DNA from: G963668345 sp965226215
GTDB taxonomy: Bacteria > Acidobacteriota > Terriglobia > Bryobacterales > UBA6623
Assembly (NCBI GenBank): GCA_965226215.1
Contig: CBDDCH010000002.1
Coordinates: forward strand, 496,001 to 560,000
Direction: 5' to 3'
DNA: 64,000 nucleotides
Shown: positions 28,896-38,118 of the stretch, one piece after another
Numbering within the stretch: the first letter of the stretch is position 1
Layout: the number at the start of each line of letters is the position of its first letter
The notes under the pieces: model-generated
The model's input: the letters and a program-made list of their open reading frames with translations, nothing else
Databases searched by the model: none
Told to the model about the DNA's origin: nothing
Translations under genes and position numbers: made by a program

Positions 28896-29510
28896 CTACG
28901 ACGACGACGAGGCGTCCTCGCCTACTTTGAAACGCGCCATTCTGCTGACGGCGATTTTTTCCCCGAGCTTGGCGATCCTCGAAGTGATCAGTTCGCCGAC
29001 GGTCACCGAATTATCTTTGACAAAAGGCTGCTCGAGCAGGCAGATCTCTTGATAGAATTTTCCCAGCCGCCCCTCGACGATCTTGTCGAGCACGCGCTCG
29101 GGTTTGCCTTCTTGCAAAGCTCGCTCGCGCTGAACCTGCTTTTCCTTCTCCAGAACGTCGGGGCTGACGTCCTCTTTGCGAATACACTGCGGGTCGGTCG
29201 CCGCGATGTGCATGGCCAGATCGTGTACGAACTGCCGAAACTCGTCGGTCCGGGCGACAAAATCCGTTTCACAATTGACCTCGACCAGCACGCCTAGTTT
29301 ACTCCCGGCATGAATATAGCTCCCGATCGCCCCTTCATTCGCCTCTCGACTGGCCTTTTTTTGGGCCACAGCGATCCCTTGCTTGCGCAGGTAGAGCTCG
29401 GCCTCGGCCATATTGCCGTTGGTCTCGACGAGGGCCTTCTTGCAGTCCATGAAGCCGACGCCGCTTCTCTCGCGCAACTCTTTCACCATCTGTGCGGTGA
29501 TTTCCGCCAT
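28896..29510 (-). CDS. tsf: Translation elongation factor Ts
   Basis: EF-Ts recycles EF-Tu by exchanging GDP for GTP. The 204-residue protein is of the short type (about 200 residues, found in many phyla, versus about 280 in E. coli). It has the N-terminal UBA-like ELRERSGVGFMDCKKAL and the core TDFVARTDEF motif that contacts EF-Tu. It follows rpsB by about 40 bases, the usual arrangement. Confidence 0.97.
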   Translation of the reverse strand: MAEITAQMVKELRERSGVGFMDCKKALVETNGNMAEAELYLRKQGIAVAQKKASREANEGAIGSYIHAGSKLGVLVEVNCETDFVARTDEFRQFVHDLAMHIAATDPQCIRKEDVSPDVLEKEKQVQRERALQEGKPERVLDKIVEGRLGKFYQEICLLEQPFVKDNSVTVGELITSRIAKLGEKIAVSRMARFKVGEDASSSS

Positions 29511-29552
29511 AGGGCCAAATTCCGTTACTGTTTTGCTTGAGGGGCCGCCCGG

Positions 29553-30440
29553 TTACTCCCCTTCGCCGGTTGTTGCGATAGGGCTAAGGTCAGGCTTGGA
29601 GGCTCCGAAGTCCAGCGGATCCGGCTCGGACGCCGCAGCCTGCTCGGCTGTCAACTCCTGGCCATTCGTAGCTGTACCCGTCCCCGCCCCGACATCTTCG
29701 CCTTCGAGAGCGCCCTCCTTTGGCGCCTCTCCCGCGGCGGCGAAGTCTCGCTCGCTTGCCAGCGCTCGCCCTTCCTTGATGGCCTCGGAGACTTTACCCG
29801 CGAATAGCCGGATAGCACGTAGGGCGTCGTCGTTGCCGGGAATGACATACTGTACGGGGTCCGGATTACTGTTGGTGTCAACCACCGCGATCACGGGGAT
29901 TTCCAGCTTGTTGGCCTCTCGCACGGCAATCTCTTCCCGGTTGCTGTCGATGACGAACAGAATGTCCGGCGGTCCCGCCATTTCCTTGATGCCGCGAAGG
30001 TTTTGGTCGAGGTGCTTGCGCTCGCGCTCCAGGCGCGCCGCCTCTTTCTTGGAGCGCCCCTCGTAGCCCTCTTCCTCGGCGAGGTGCTCCAGCTCCTTGA
30101 GACGCTTGATCGACTTCTGAACCGTCGTCCAGTTGGTCAACAGCCCACCCAGCCAGCGGTTGTTGACGTAGTACATCTCGCAGCCAGCCGCTTCCTCCGA
30201 AATTGCCTCCTGCGCTTGCCGCTTCGTTCCGACGAAAAGAATTGTCTTTCCTTCGGCCGCCGAATCGGCAACGAATCGGGCTGCTTCCTTGAACATCTTC
30301 AGAGTCTTCTGAAGGTCAATGATATGGATGCCGTTGCGTTCGCCGAAGATATACTCCTTCATCTTCGGATTCCAGCGTCGCGTCTGGTGCCCGAAATGGA
30401 CGCCGGATTCCAGTAACTCCTTCATCGAAATTTGCGGCAC
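29553..30440 (-). CDS. rpsB: Small ribosomal subunit protein S2
   Basis: The 295-residue protein has the S2 core, with SGVHFGHQTRRWNPKM near residue 12, RNGIHIIDLQKT near 35 and the PDILFVIDSNREEIAVREA segment near 178. After about residue 235 there is an Ala/Glu/Gly-rich low-complexity tail, longer than in E. coli and probably disordered; such tails are common in this phylum. It is followed by tsf. Confidence 0.97.
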   Translation of the reverse strand: MPQISMKELLESGVHFGHQTRRWNPKMKEYIFGERNGIHIIDLQKTLKMFKEAARFVADSAAEGKTILFVGTKRQAQEAISEEAAGCEMYYVNNRWLGGLLTNWTTVQKSIKRLKELEHLAEEEGYEGRSKKEAARLERERKHLDQNLRGIKEMAGPPDILFVIDSNREEIAVREANKLEIPVIAVVDTNSNPDPVQYVIPGNDDALRAIRLFAGKVSEAIKEGRALASERDFAAAGEAPKEGALEGEDVGAGTGTATNGQELTAEQAAASEPDPLDFGASKPDLSPIATTGEGE

Positions 30441-30577
30441 CTAACCTCCTTCAGTCGTATCGCTTCGCTTCAGCTGCTCCGTATGCCCGACCGGGACAAC
30501 GGTAAGCCGATCACTGGCTCTGCTCGCCTGCCGACCTTGTTTGCCTGCAACGTCATCCCCAACCAGTGCCTGTTCGC

Positions 30578-31033
30578 TCAGCGCTTAGAGTACTGGAAGC
30601 GCTTCCTGGCACCGGGACGTCCGTACTTCTTGCGCTCGTGCTTGCGAGGGTCGCGCGTCAGGAACCCCTTCTCTTTCAAAATGGGGCGAAGCTCCAGATT
30701 GAACTTCTCGAGCGCTCTCGCTACGCCGAGACGCATGGCATCGGCCTGACCCCTCAACCCACCCCCGTGCGCCAAAACCAAAACGTCGAACTTGCCCGAT
30801 GTTTCGGTGGCTAACAGGGGTTGGCGCGCCGCGTGCCGTTGTGCCGGGGTCGCGAAGTAGGCCTCCAGTGGCCGACCATTCACAGTGATCTTTCCCTCGC
30901 CGGGACGCAAAAATACCCGCGCAATCGAAGTCTTTCGCCGCCCCGTGCCCAGGTATTGGACCTGTGTGGGAAACGTGTTCTGGGTTTCGTTCATAGGCTC
31001 AACTAGCGGCGGCCTTCCGGCGTTGCCCGCCAT
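30578..31033 (-). CDS. rpsI: Small ribosomal subunit protein S9
   Basis: The S9 core starts at VQYLGTGRRKTSIARVFL and ends in the conserved C-terminal RKHERKKYGRPGARKRFQYSKR, whose terminal basic tail reaches toward the P-site tRNA. Two starts are possible: 31033 (151 residues, 10 bases after the rplM stop) and 30994 (138 residues, MNETQNTFPTQ). The longer start gives tight spacing to rplM, whereas the shorter gives a length nearer to that of S9. The gene follows rplM as usual. Confidence 0.95.
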   Translation of the reverse strand: MAGNAGRPPLVEPMNETQNTFPTQVQYLGTGRRKTSIARVFLRPGEGKITVNGRPLEAYFATPAQRHAARQPLLATETSGKFDVLVLAHGGGLRGQADAMRLGVARALEKFNLELRPILKEKGFLTRDPRKHERKKYGRPGARKRFQYSKR

Positions 31034-31042
31034 TGCGTTCTA

Positions 31043-31468
31043 TCATGGCAACACTTGAGGGTTCTGGGCCTCGTGGGGATGATCCGGTCCGGCATAAACC
31101 CGCAGGCGTCGCGCTAAGTGTTTGCCCAGTTTGTTCTTGGGCAGCATCCCGTGAATCGCCTGCTGGATCAATCGCTCGGGAAACTTGGCTCGCAGATGAC
31201 GGGCGCTAATTTCCCGCAGACCTCCCGGATAGCCCGAATGCCGGCGATAGAGCTTCTGGTCCTCTTTCTTCCCTGTGAGGCGCACCTTCTTGGCATTGAC
31301 GACAATCACGTGGTCCCCCGTCTTAAGGAACGGCGTGTAGTCCGGCTTGTGCTTGCCCATCAGTACGACAGCCGCGCGGGACGCAAGCCGGCCCAGAACC
31401 TGATTGTCGGCGTCCAGCAGATACCAGTTGCTTTCTAGCTGCGACGCACGCGGGACAAATGTCGCCAT
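31043..31468 (-). CDS. rplM: Large ribosomal subunit protein L13
   Basis: The 141-residue protein shows the L13 features WYLLDADNQVLGRLAS near residue 15, DHVIVVNAKKVRLTGKK near 52, and GMLPKNKLGKHLARRLRVYAG near 107. I chose the ATG at 31468, preceded by a GGAG-like site; an upstream extension has no conserved sequence. It heads the minus-strand translation gene cluster. The upstream region is interrupted by an IS1380 copy whose edge lies 227 bases before the start. Confidence 0.96.
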   Translation of the reverse strand: MATFVPRASQLESNWYLLDADNQVLGRLASRAAVVLMGKHKPDYTPFLKTGDHVIVVNAKKVRLTGKKEDQKLYRRHSGYPGGLREISARHLRAKFPERLIQQAIHGMLPKNKLGKHLARRLRVYAGPDHPHEAQNPQVLP

Positions 31469-31694
31469 CCTACAAACTCCGACTACCGGAAAACCCCAAA
31501 TGAATGGAACTGGGGGTATGGGGCCAACAGCGCCCCACACCCAGAGGGAAACCTCTCTGGCGAGTGTCGGGCTTTCAAATTAGTCTAGCCCACTACGCAG
31601 CCGGCTGTCCATGGCGCTCCATCTCGTGCCGCCCCCAGCACAGCGTAGGGTCCCGACACGTCGTCCGCGCGCCGACCGCTGGTCACCGTCAAAA

Positions 31695-33355
31695 CCAGGA
31701 TTTCCGATTTGGCTCCTCTGACGGCACGAGTCTACACCCTCACCCGGCGAAGCGCAACCATTTCTCCACCCGAAAGAGGCGGCGGCTGAGGCGGGACCGA
31801 TCGAGCCCCCTTCTTGCCCCTCATGGGGGCTGATCCGCCGCTGCGAAGTCAATTTCGCAGACACCCTTCCGAGCTTCCGTCCTCAGTACTCAGGTTTCGC
31901 ATTCGGCAAGTCGCGTGCTACCCGCCCGGCACAGGCAGCGCCCAGATCCTCCGCAGCATGTCGCCAAACAGGCGCCGGTTCAGATGTCCCTCCGCGAACA
32001 AGAGCCAGTAATACCGCGCGTGTTTAATTAGCCGTCCGCCCGTCTTCATCAGCCGGTGCTGCAAGCTCGTCAGCGACCAGCTCTTGATCCGTTGCGGCAG
32101 CCCCAGCCGCCGCCACAAGTTGCCCAGGTTATAGGCCAGCACGCTGAGCTGCAAGCGCACCTCGTTCGCCCGGAAGCGATGGCACGACAGCCGCGTCCAG
32201 TGCGTCGCTTGCTTACCTTCTTTGATCCACTGCTCCGCCGTGCCGCGCTTGTTGTAGAAACGCACCACCGACCGGCTTGGCAAGCTCATGTTCGTCACGA
32301 TAAAACCGACGCGCGCGAATAGCTCGCCCTGGTGGTGCTCGACCTTGGCGACAACTCGTCTGGGCCCCTTCCAGCTCTCCGCCTGATAGCGAAAGCTCTT
32401 GTAGCGCACTAGCGGCTTGCGGCCGGGCCTCCCCGGCGGACGAAACAGGATGTCTTCGATCTCCAGCTCCAGGCTCTTATTGGCCGGAATGCGGATCGCG
32501 TAGTCCGCGCCGCGCTCCTCCAGTGCTTCGTAGATCTCGGGCTTGGCGAAGGCGGCATCGGCGCGAAAGGTGACCTGTTTGCCTTCGGCCAGTTGGCGCT
32601 CGATCTCCGGCAACAATAGCTCATCCCAGTCCTCGGCGCTGTGCACGTTGCCGGGACGCAGCTTGGCAGCGAGGCAATCACCATGACCGTTGAACAAAAG
32701 CAACGGGTGGTAGCAGACCGACTCGAAGTGTCCGTTGTAGGCACTGCCTTCCTGTTGGCCATGGACCGGACTCTCGGTGGAGTCCATGTCCAGAACGACC
32801 CGCTCGGAGTCGTCGAACGCCTCCGCTTGCCCGACCAGCTCTCGGTTCAGCGCCATCAGCCCCAGCAGGTTCTCTTCGCTCGCCAGCATCTCCGTCTCGA
32901 AGCCGTGCAGCGTCGAGGTCAAGGCCGCACCGCGATCCCAGATCTTCTGCGAGCCGATCAAGCGAAACGTCGGGTCAGCCGACACTCGGACGGCGTCGTT
33001 GACGTCCTCGTAGCCTGCCAAGCGGCTGTAGACCGACTGCCGCAACAGATCAGCGAACGTGAACTGCTTGTTTGTGCCTTGCCGGGAGTCGGTGAGATGC
33101 TCGCCGATCAGTTTCCCGAGTCTGAGTCGCTCGTCCAACTCCCGAACCAGGATCAAGCCACCGTCGGAAGTGACGTGCGATCCCTGGAAATCGACTTTCA
33201 ACGAGCCGTTGAAACTTAGCTGGAATGGCTTGGTTTGTTTTTCACCCATTGGGTGTTGGCCTCCATGGCGTCCTCATCGGGCTCTAGCCCCTATGAATAA
33301 AGACGCTCAAGGCCGCCGGAAGGTCGAGAGGTCTGAATCAAATTGGAAATGCGGG
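31695..33355 (-). mobile_element. IS1380-family insertion sequence, copy 1 (1,661 bp)
   Basis: The ends are imperfect inverted repeats, CCAGGATTTCCGATTTG and, from the other side, CCCGCATTTCCAATTTG (14 of 17 bases match). Three copies of identical length are in the window (also 42143-43803 and 53295-54955), all in the same orientation and almost identical in sequence, each with its own 5-bp duplication. This copy lies upstream of the rplM cluster. Confidence 0.93.
31918..33249 (-). CDS. IS1380-family transposase (copy 1)
   Basis: The 443-residue DDE transposase has the N-terminal segment SDGGLILVRELDERLRLGKL typical of IS1380. The first catalytic Asp is in VVLDMDSTESPVHGQQEG near residue 150, the second in VTFRADAAFAKPEIYEAL near 228, and the acidic residue of RGTAEQWIKEGKQATHW near 350 completes the triad. 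It differs from the other two copies at one visible residue (LDERLRLG versus LDERLGLG). The frame is intact. Confidence 0.95.
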   Translation of the reverse strand: MGEKQTKPFQLSFNGSLKVDFQGSHVTSDGGLILVRELDERLRLGKLIGEHLTDSRQGTNKQFTFADLLRQSVYSRLAGYEDVNDAVRVSADPTFRLIGSQKIWDRGAALTSTLHGFETEMLASEENLLGLMALNRELVGQAEAFDDSERVVLDMDSTESPVHGQQEGSAYNGHFESVCYHPLLLFNGHGDCLAAKLRPGNVHSAEDWDELLLPEIERQLAEGKQVTFRADAAFAKPEIYEALEERGADYAIRIPANKSLELEIEDILFRPPGRPGRKPLVRYKSFRYQAESWKGPRRVVAKVEHHQGELFARVGFIVTNMSLPSRSVVRFYNKRGTAEQWIKEGKQATHWTRLSCHRFRANEVRLQLSVLAYNLGNLWRRLGLPQRIKSWSLTSLQHRLMKTGGRLIKHARYYWLLFAEGHLNRRLFGDMLRRIWALPVPGG

Positions 33356-33360
33356 CAAAA

Positions 33361-33774
33361 AGACGTGGCGGGGGCCTCCGGCCCGCGGGGTGGCGACCTC
33401 TGGTCGCCGTGAACCGACACTCGTGTCGACTCTTGGGGCGCCGATCGAACAAGCCGATGCTACGCGACGTTTGGCGCCCTTGCAGCACCGCGCCGAAGAA
33501 ACGCCTCGCTTTCGATCCGTAGGGACGCGGCATGCCGCGCCCAGATCCTGGCCCCCAGTAGAAACGACCCGCGCCCCTTCCGAGCCGCGACCGTCAGGGA
33601 GCGGTTGGCTGACCCACCAACCAAGAGCTTGTTCACCGCCCGCGGCTCTGCCGTTGGTCGATTGGCCGTCGGAGCTTGATTCCGCTGGGGTTCGGCGAGA
33701 TTGGGTTTGTTTCGTGGTTTGTCGTTGGTAAGGCCGGCGAGCTGCTGAACCTCTCCCTGACCCGGGCAGTAATT
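33361..33774. other. Non-coding debris with short palindromes
   Basis: No gene is recognised. The stretch contains TGGCGACCTCTGGTCGCC (near 33391), CGACACTCGTGTCGAC (33415-33430, also at 59119), GGGACGCGGCATGCCGCGCCC (near 33523) and a GAGCCGCGACCGTCAGGGAG module (near 33581) like those in repeat family B. Confidence 0.5.
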
Positions 33775-33908
33775 CCTGTGCGATGCGCCCGCGACTTGGT
33801 GAACTCCGCGATTAGCAGCTTGTGCAGCAGCTTGGCCACCCGAAGGTTGAGAAACTCCGAGCCGTTGTCGGAATGAAAGCGGCGAATGCGGAAGGGGAAC
33901 TGGTGCAT
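33775..33908 (-). pseudogene. Integrase-core transposase fragment
   Basis: The minus-strand reading gives HQFPFRIRRFHSDNGSEFLN then LRVAKLLHKLLIAEFTKSRA. The HSDNGSEF motif is the second catalytic-Asp region of rve-type (IS3/IS481-like) transposases. Both the upstream and downstream parts are missing or out of frame. This is a relic. Confidence 0.65.
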
Positions 33909-33909
33909 G

Positions 33910-34275
33910 ATGCTTGTCGAGAACCTCGTCAAGCAAGGCGTCGCAGTAGTCGTGCACGATCCAGCCGCTACGGAAGCGGCCCGGGAGCGCCTCGGCAGCA
34001 AGGTAGCCTACGCGGAATCTTTCGAGGAGTGTGCTCGCCAGGCGGACGCCCTTGCAATCACCACCGCATGGAATGAGTACAAGCGATTGTCACCGAAACA
34101 CCTGAAGAATAACAAAGTGGCGGTAATCGACTGTTGGCGCATGTTGCCCAAAGGAGTGTTCAAGGACCAAGCCAAGTATGTGACTCTCGGACCCGTTGGA
34201 CTGGTCCCCGGACGAACGGTACCTCTTGGGCAGCCAGGTCCCGGGAGATATCTGTTACGCGAAACGCGGAGATGA
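33910..34275 (+). pseudogene. C-terminal fragment of a UDP-glucose/GDP-mannose dehydrogenase
   Basis: The frame encodes LVKQGVAVVVHDPAATEAAR, ADALAITTAWNEYKRLSPKH and KVAVIDCWRMLPKG, which match the C-terminal UDP-binding domain of nucleotide-sugar dehydrogenases. The N-terminal Rossmann and central domains are absent; the sequence is joined directly to the integrase fragment. A small ORF of 121 codons remains but should lack activity. Confidence 0.7.
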
Positions 34276-34300
34276 CAACACCTAAGAAGCGGCACCTTTC

Positions 34301-34738
34301 TTGCTAGGCCCGTTCGAGGAACGCGCCGCCCAGTTCTCCCCGGACGGTCGCCTTGTGGCCCACTCTTCGAATGAATCGGGCCGGTACGAAGTCTATGTGC
34401 GACGTTTTCCCGATGGCAGCGGGAAAAGGCAGGTGTCAGAGAACGGCGGCGGCCAGCCGCGCTGCAGTAGGAACGGTCAAGAGCTGTTTTACGTGGAAGG
34501 AGACTGGCTAGTAGTCATTCCCGTGAGCACCTCGCCCAGTTTTTCGGAGCGCTCCTCCCAAACGCTGTTTCGGTCGAGGGTGATCGGAGACGACTTCCCG
34601 GGGACAGGTTTGTACTCGTACGACGTCTCGGCGGACGGTAAGCGCTTTGTTATCGCCGAACCGGTCGAAGACGCGCCCCCACCGACGATCCGCGTGGTCC
34701 AGAACTGGGCCGCGGAGTTTCAGGACAGGGGGCAATAG
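34301..34738 (+). pseudogene. C-terminal fragment of an acidobacterial Ser/Thr kinase with TolB-like propeller
   Basis: The frame reads AAQFSPDGRLVAHSSNESGR, YEVYVRRFPDGSGKRQVSEN and YSYDVSADGKRFVIAEPVED, ending ..VQNWAAEFQDRGQ. This is the end of the WD40/TolB-like sensor part of large membrane kinases that are abundant in Acidobacteria. The kinase and most of the propeller are missing. It suggests that an earlier deletion fused several gene tails here. Confidence 0.7.
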
Positions 34739-34873
34739 CCAGCGCCCTGTCGGCCGCACTACCTCGCATCACAAATCCCTTACAAGCCCGAAGGGGGCGA
34801 GACGGGCATCCTCCATTTGCAACTTGGTTGGAATCCCGGAAGGTGTTAGAGCCTCCACGAGCAACCACCACGG

Positions 34874-35665
34874 CTACAGTTTCGTCCCGCAGTATTTGCA
34901 GTGGACAGCGTCAGCGTCGTGTCCTTCGGCCGAACAGGAAGGGCAAGCCTGGGTGCTGACGGGCTGGGGTCTCGCCTGTGCCAACTCGACGGTCACGATG
35001 CCGGTAGGCACGGCTATGATCGAGTACCCCAGAATCATCAACGCACTTGCCAGAGACCGTCCCGGCACGGTCAGCGGTGCGATGTCGCCATAGCCGACCG
35101 TCGTCATCGTCACGATCGCCCAGTAGACGCTTTGGGGGATGCTCGTGAAACCAGCCTCCGAACTTTCGATTAGATACATCAGCGCCCCAACGATAAGGAC
35201 AATGATTATCTGGGCTCCCAGAAAGACCGTGATTTTGGGACGACTCGCCCGCATCGCAGCCATCAGCAGTTTCGCCTCACCCGAGTGCCGGACCAGTTTC
35301 AATACACGAAAAACTCGCAGCAGGCGAAGGGCGCGAATAAGGAGTAGCGACTGCGCGCCCGGCAACAGCAGGCTCAGATACGTGGGAATGACCGCCAACA
35401 GGTCAACAAGGCCAAAGAAGCTCGTAGCGTATCGGCTCGGCCGGTGGACACTGTAGAGTCGCAAGAAGTACTCCAGCGTAAACCGCGCCGTCAAAACCCA
35501 CTCGATAGCTCGCAACAAAGCACCGAATTAATCTCGGATCGAAGCCACACTTTCGAGCGAAACCGTGACGACGCTAATCAGGATGCACCCCAACAAAGCG
35601 ACGTCAAACGCCTTGCCCGCGGGTGTGTCGGCCTCGAAAATGATCTGGTGAAGCCGGGAGCGCAA
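34874..35665 (-). pseudogene. Voltage-gated potassium channel with in-frame stop
   Basis: The downstream frame (35518 to 34874, 214 residues) has an Arg-rich S4 segment (LIRALRLLRVFRVLKLVR), the selectivity filter TVGYGD and a C-terminal zinc ribbon (CPSCSAEGH..CKYCGTKL). Upstream, in the same frame, RSRLHQIIFEADTPAGKAF and an S1-like helix (LLGCILISVVTVSLESVASIRD) begin at a TTG at 35665, but a TAA at 35530-35528 separates them from the rest. The full protein would be about 263 residues, the normal size. Re-initiation at the TTG at 35518 would lack S1. Confidence 0.75.
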
Positions 35666-35699
35666 TGAGTCGGATTGCAGGTGAGGGGATCTCATGATG

Positions 35700-35990
35700 T
35701 CAGTTTACGAGTTACGACTAGCGTCATCATCCGAAACGGGCGGCCGCTGGCCAACGAGTCGCTGACAAATTCCATCGACCAACGCTGGTTGGACCGCTCC
35801 GGAACCGGAGACGGTGCCAAGCCTCGTCGCAGCTCCTTGCGCCGCTTGCGTCGCAGAGCCAAGCCCTGTTGACCATACAGTCGGTAGATGCGCTCGTGGT
35901 TCACTCGCCAACCTTCCCGTTCGAGCAGCGCCGCCAGCCGCCGATTGACCCAAAACCCGGATTTCGACCGGAGTTTCTCGACTTTGACCG
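35700..35990 (-). pseudogene. IS3-family transposase orfB fragment
   Basis: The minus-strand frame reads VNRRLAALLEREGWRVNHER, IYRLYGQQGLALRRKRRKEL and RSNQRWSMEFVSDSLASGRP. This is the region just before and at the start of the IS3 OrfB integrase core. The remainder of the catalytic core and orfA are missing. Confidence 0.75.
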
Positions 35991-36082
35991 AGGGATTCGT
36001 GTCGGGAATCTGAAGGACAACGAGCGGATCTCCCGCATGCTGAAGCGCTTTCGCTTGAATCTCGCTACGGAAAAGCATTTGT

Positions 36083-36218
36083 CACGGAGCGCTATGGCCG
36101 TGGCGTTTACTGGCAGTGGATCGGCTACGTATCTAGGGCAAATCCTAGCGCTAAGCCGATTTCCTACGATGCCACCGAACTTCTGCAACTGAGCACTACG
36201 GCTTGCAGAAATGTTTAA
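36083..36218 (+). pseudogene. Short tail of an unidentified gene
   Basis: The plus-strand frame reads RYGRGVYWQWIGYVSRANPS and then KPISYDATELLQLSTTACRN before a stop. The composition is protein-like, but the family is not recognised. It has no start and adjoins the IS3 fragment. Confidence 0.35.
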
Positions 36219-37091
36219 GATTCGTTTTAACTAGAAAGACGCGCCTTCAGTTCCTGTAACATTTCTTCCGAACCAGGCACCGCCATGCTGTCAGCAATAT
36301 GTTGGAAAATAGTGATCCTGTTCGCTTTTACCGAAGCGCTTTTTGCTCAGCTTCAAGGTGTCGTTGACCTTCACGTCCACTCCTATCCTGACCGCATCCC
36401 ACGCTCCATCGACTCGATCGAAGTTGCCCGGCTAGCGAAACGGCACGGTCTGCGGGCACTGCTCTTCAAGAACCATTTTACGCAGACGGCGTCGACGGCC
36501 TATCTGGTGCGTCAAGCGGTCCCGGGCATCGAAGTGTACGGCGGGGTTGTGTTAAACAGCGCGGTGGGCGGGATCAATCCGGCGGCGGTCGAAAGCATGG
36601 CCCGGCTGGCGCCGCCGTTCGGCCGCGTGGTCTGGATGCCGACCTTCGACGCGGAGAACCACCGCAGGAAGCACGGACTGGGGCCGCCTATGTCTCTGTC
36701 TCGTCCGGCGGAGAGCTTTTGCCGGAGGTCAAGGACGTACTCGCGCTCATCGCCCGCGAGAATCTGGCGCTTGCAACCGGTCACTCCAGTCCCAAAGAGT
36801 GCTTGATGTTGATCGCTGAGGCGCGGAAAGCCGGCACCGACCGGATCATCGTCACGCACGCCATGCTGGACCCTGTCCGCATGTCCATCGAGATGCAGAA
36901 GGAAGCCGCAGCCCTGGGCGCATTCTTGGAGTTTCCCTACAACCTGCTTCTTCCGACTCATGGCAACCTCCCGATCGAGACAGTGGCTGAGGCGATTCAC
37001 AAGGTCGGCCCGCAACACGTAATCCTCTCGAGCGATCTGGGCCAGGCGGCGACCCCCGTTCACACAGCCGGACTGCTTGACTATTTCGCCA

Positions 37092-38118
37092 TCTGGGTAT
37101 GCACTTCACTCCCGACTACCCCACATCTTGTGGTTGGCCGGTCCGCCTGCCGCGTAGGTGTTGGGCCATCTCTGAATAGGTCGTGGGCCCAACGGTCGCG
37201 GCCTGTTGTACAAGCCGGTAGAAGAGCTTTCCCCGGTGACGAGAGCGTCGTCGATTGAATCGAAACGTATACTCATCCAGGTAATAGTCCAGGTGTTCAC
37301 GGCTCACAGCGCCTTGGTGCGTCCCGATCAACCAGCGCTTCAACAGGGCAGCCACCCGGTGAACGTGGGGCAACAGCTCGGAGGCCGACTGGCTCGAACC
37401 GGCCAGAAAGTCGTACTCGTGCCGATAGCCAAGCGCCTCCAGGCCGACGTACCCTTCCCAGCCGTCGGTGTGGATCGTGCTGTCGGGCTCGACAGCCTCT
37501 TGGATGAAGCCGTGCAGCTGTTGCTTGGACGCTCCGCGGATGCGCTTCATACGGATCCTTCCTATCCCCGCGCCGTCTTCCTCGGCGGCGATGGCTACCA
37601 GTGCTTTTTTCTGCGTCTGCCGTCCGCGCAGTCCCTCTTCTGCGCCCCCCACATAGGTCTCGTCGACCTCCACGCGACCGCTGAGCCGTTCTCGGCCGGG
37701 CCGCACCATCGCGCGCCGCAGCTTGTGCAGCAACGCCCAGGCGGTACGGTAGCTTCCCAGACCCAAGATGCTTTGCAGTCCCAGTGCGCTCGCCCCGTTT
37801 TTCTGGCTGGTCACCCACCACATGGTCCGAAACCAGGTGCGCAGCGGCAGGCGCGTGTCCTGGAAAATCGTGCCCGCCGTCACCGAAGCCTGATAATCGC
37901 ATTGCCCACACCGCAGCAGGCCCCGCCGGCTGGGCCGAGCTCTCCGCCCTCCACAGCGGGGACACACAAAACCCTGTGGCCAGCGCAGTTGCATCAGATA
38001 CTCGCGACACGCCTGCTCAGTGGCAAAACGCCCCTCAAACTCCTCCAGCGTCCGCGGGTAGTCCTCCACAGCCCCGCATGCTATATGTTGGGGTCTCGGG
38101 AGTCAAGTGCATACCCCG
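37092..38118 (-). mobile_element. IS1595-family insertion sequence, copy A (about 1,027 bp)
   Basis: The inverted ends read GGGTATGCACTTCACTCCCG on the left and GGGTATGCACTTGACTCCCG from the right, each followed by an ACCCCA-containing stretch. The element inserted near the 3' end of the DUF6282 gene. It is a relative, not a duplicate, of copy B at 45609-46637: the transposases are clearly related but differ at many residues. Confidence 0.9.
37116..38069 (-). CDS. IS1595-family transposase (ISXO2-like), copy A
   Basis: The 317-residue protein starts with GTG. It has an N-terminal zinc ribbon (CPRCGGRRARP..LLRCGQCDYQ, residues about 36-60) and an ISXO2-like DDE/N domain with VEVDETYVGGAEEG near 127 and HTDGWEGYVGLEALGY near 199. 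The HLDYYLDEYTFRFNRRRSR segment near 263 is the family's terminal signature. The frame is intact. Confidence 0.94.
   Translation of the reverse strand: MEDYPRTLEEFEGRFATEQACREYLMQLRWPQGFVCPRCGGRRARPSRRGLLRCGQCDYQASVTAGTIFQDTRLPLRTWFRTMWWVTSQKNGASALGLQSILGLGSYRTAWALLHKLRRAMVRPGRERLSGRVEVDETYVGGAEEGLRGRQTQKKALVAIAAEEDGAGIGRIRMKRIRGASKQQLHGFIQEAVEPDSTIHTDGWEGYVGLEALGYRHEYDFLAGSSQSASELLPHVHRVAALLKRWLIGTHQGAVSREHLDYYLDEYTFRFNRRRSRHRGKLFYRLVQQAATVGPTTYSEMAQHLRGRRTGQPQDVG

Larger units (their letters stand above)
31690..33360. repeat. 5-bp target duplication flanking IS1380 copy 1
   Basis: CAAAA occurs at 31690-31694 and 33356-33360, directly outside the element. Confidence 0.85.
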
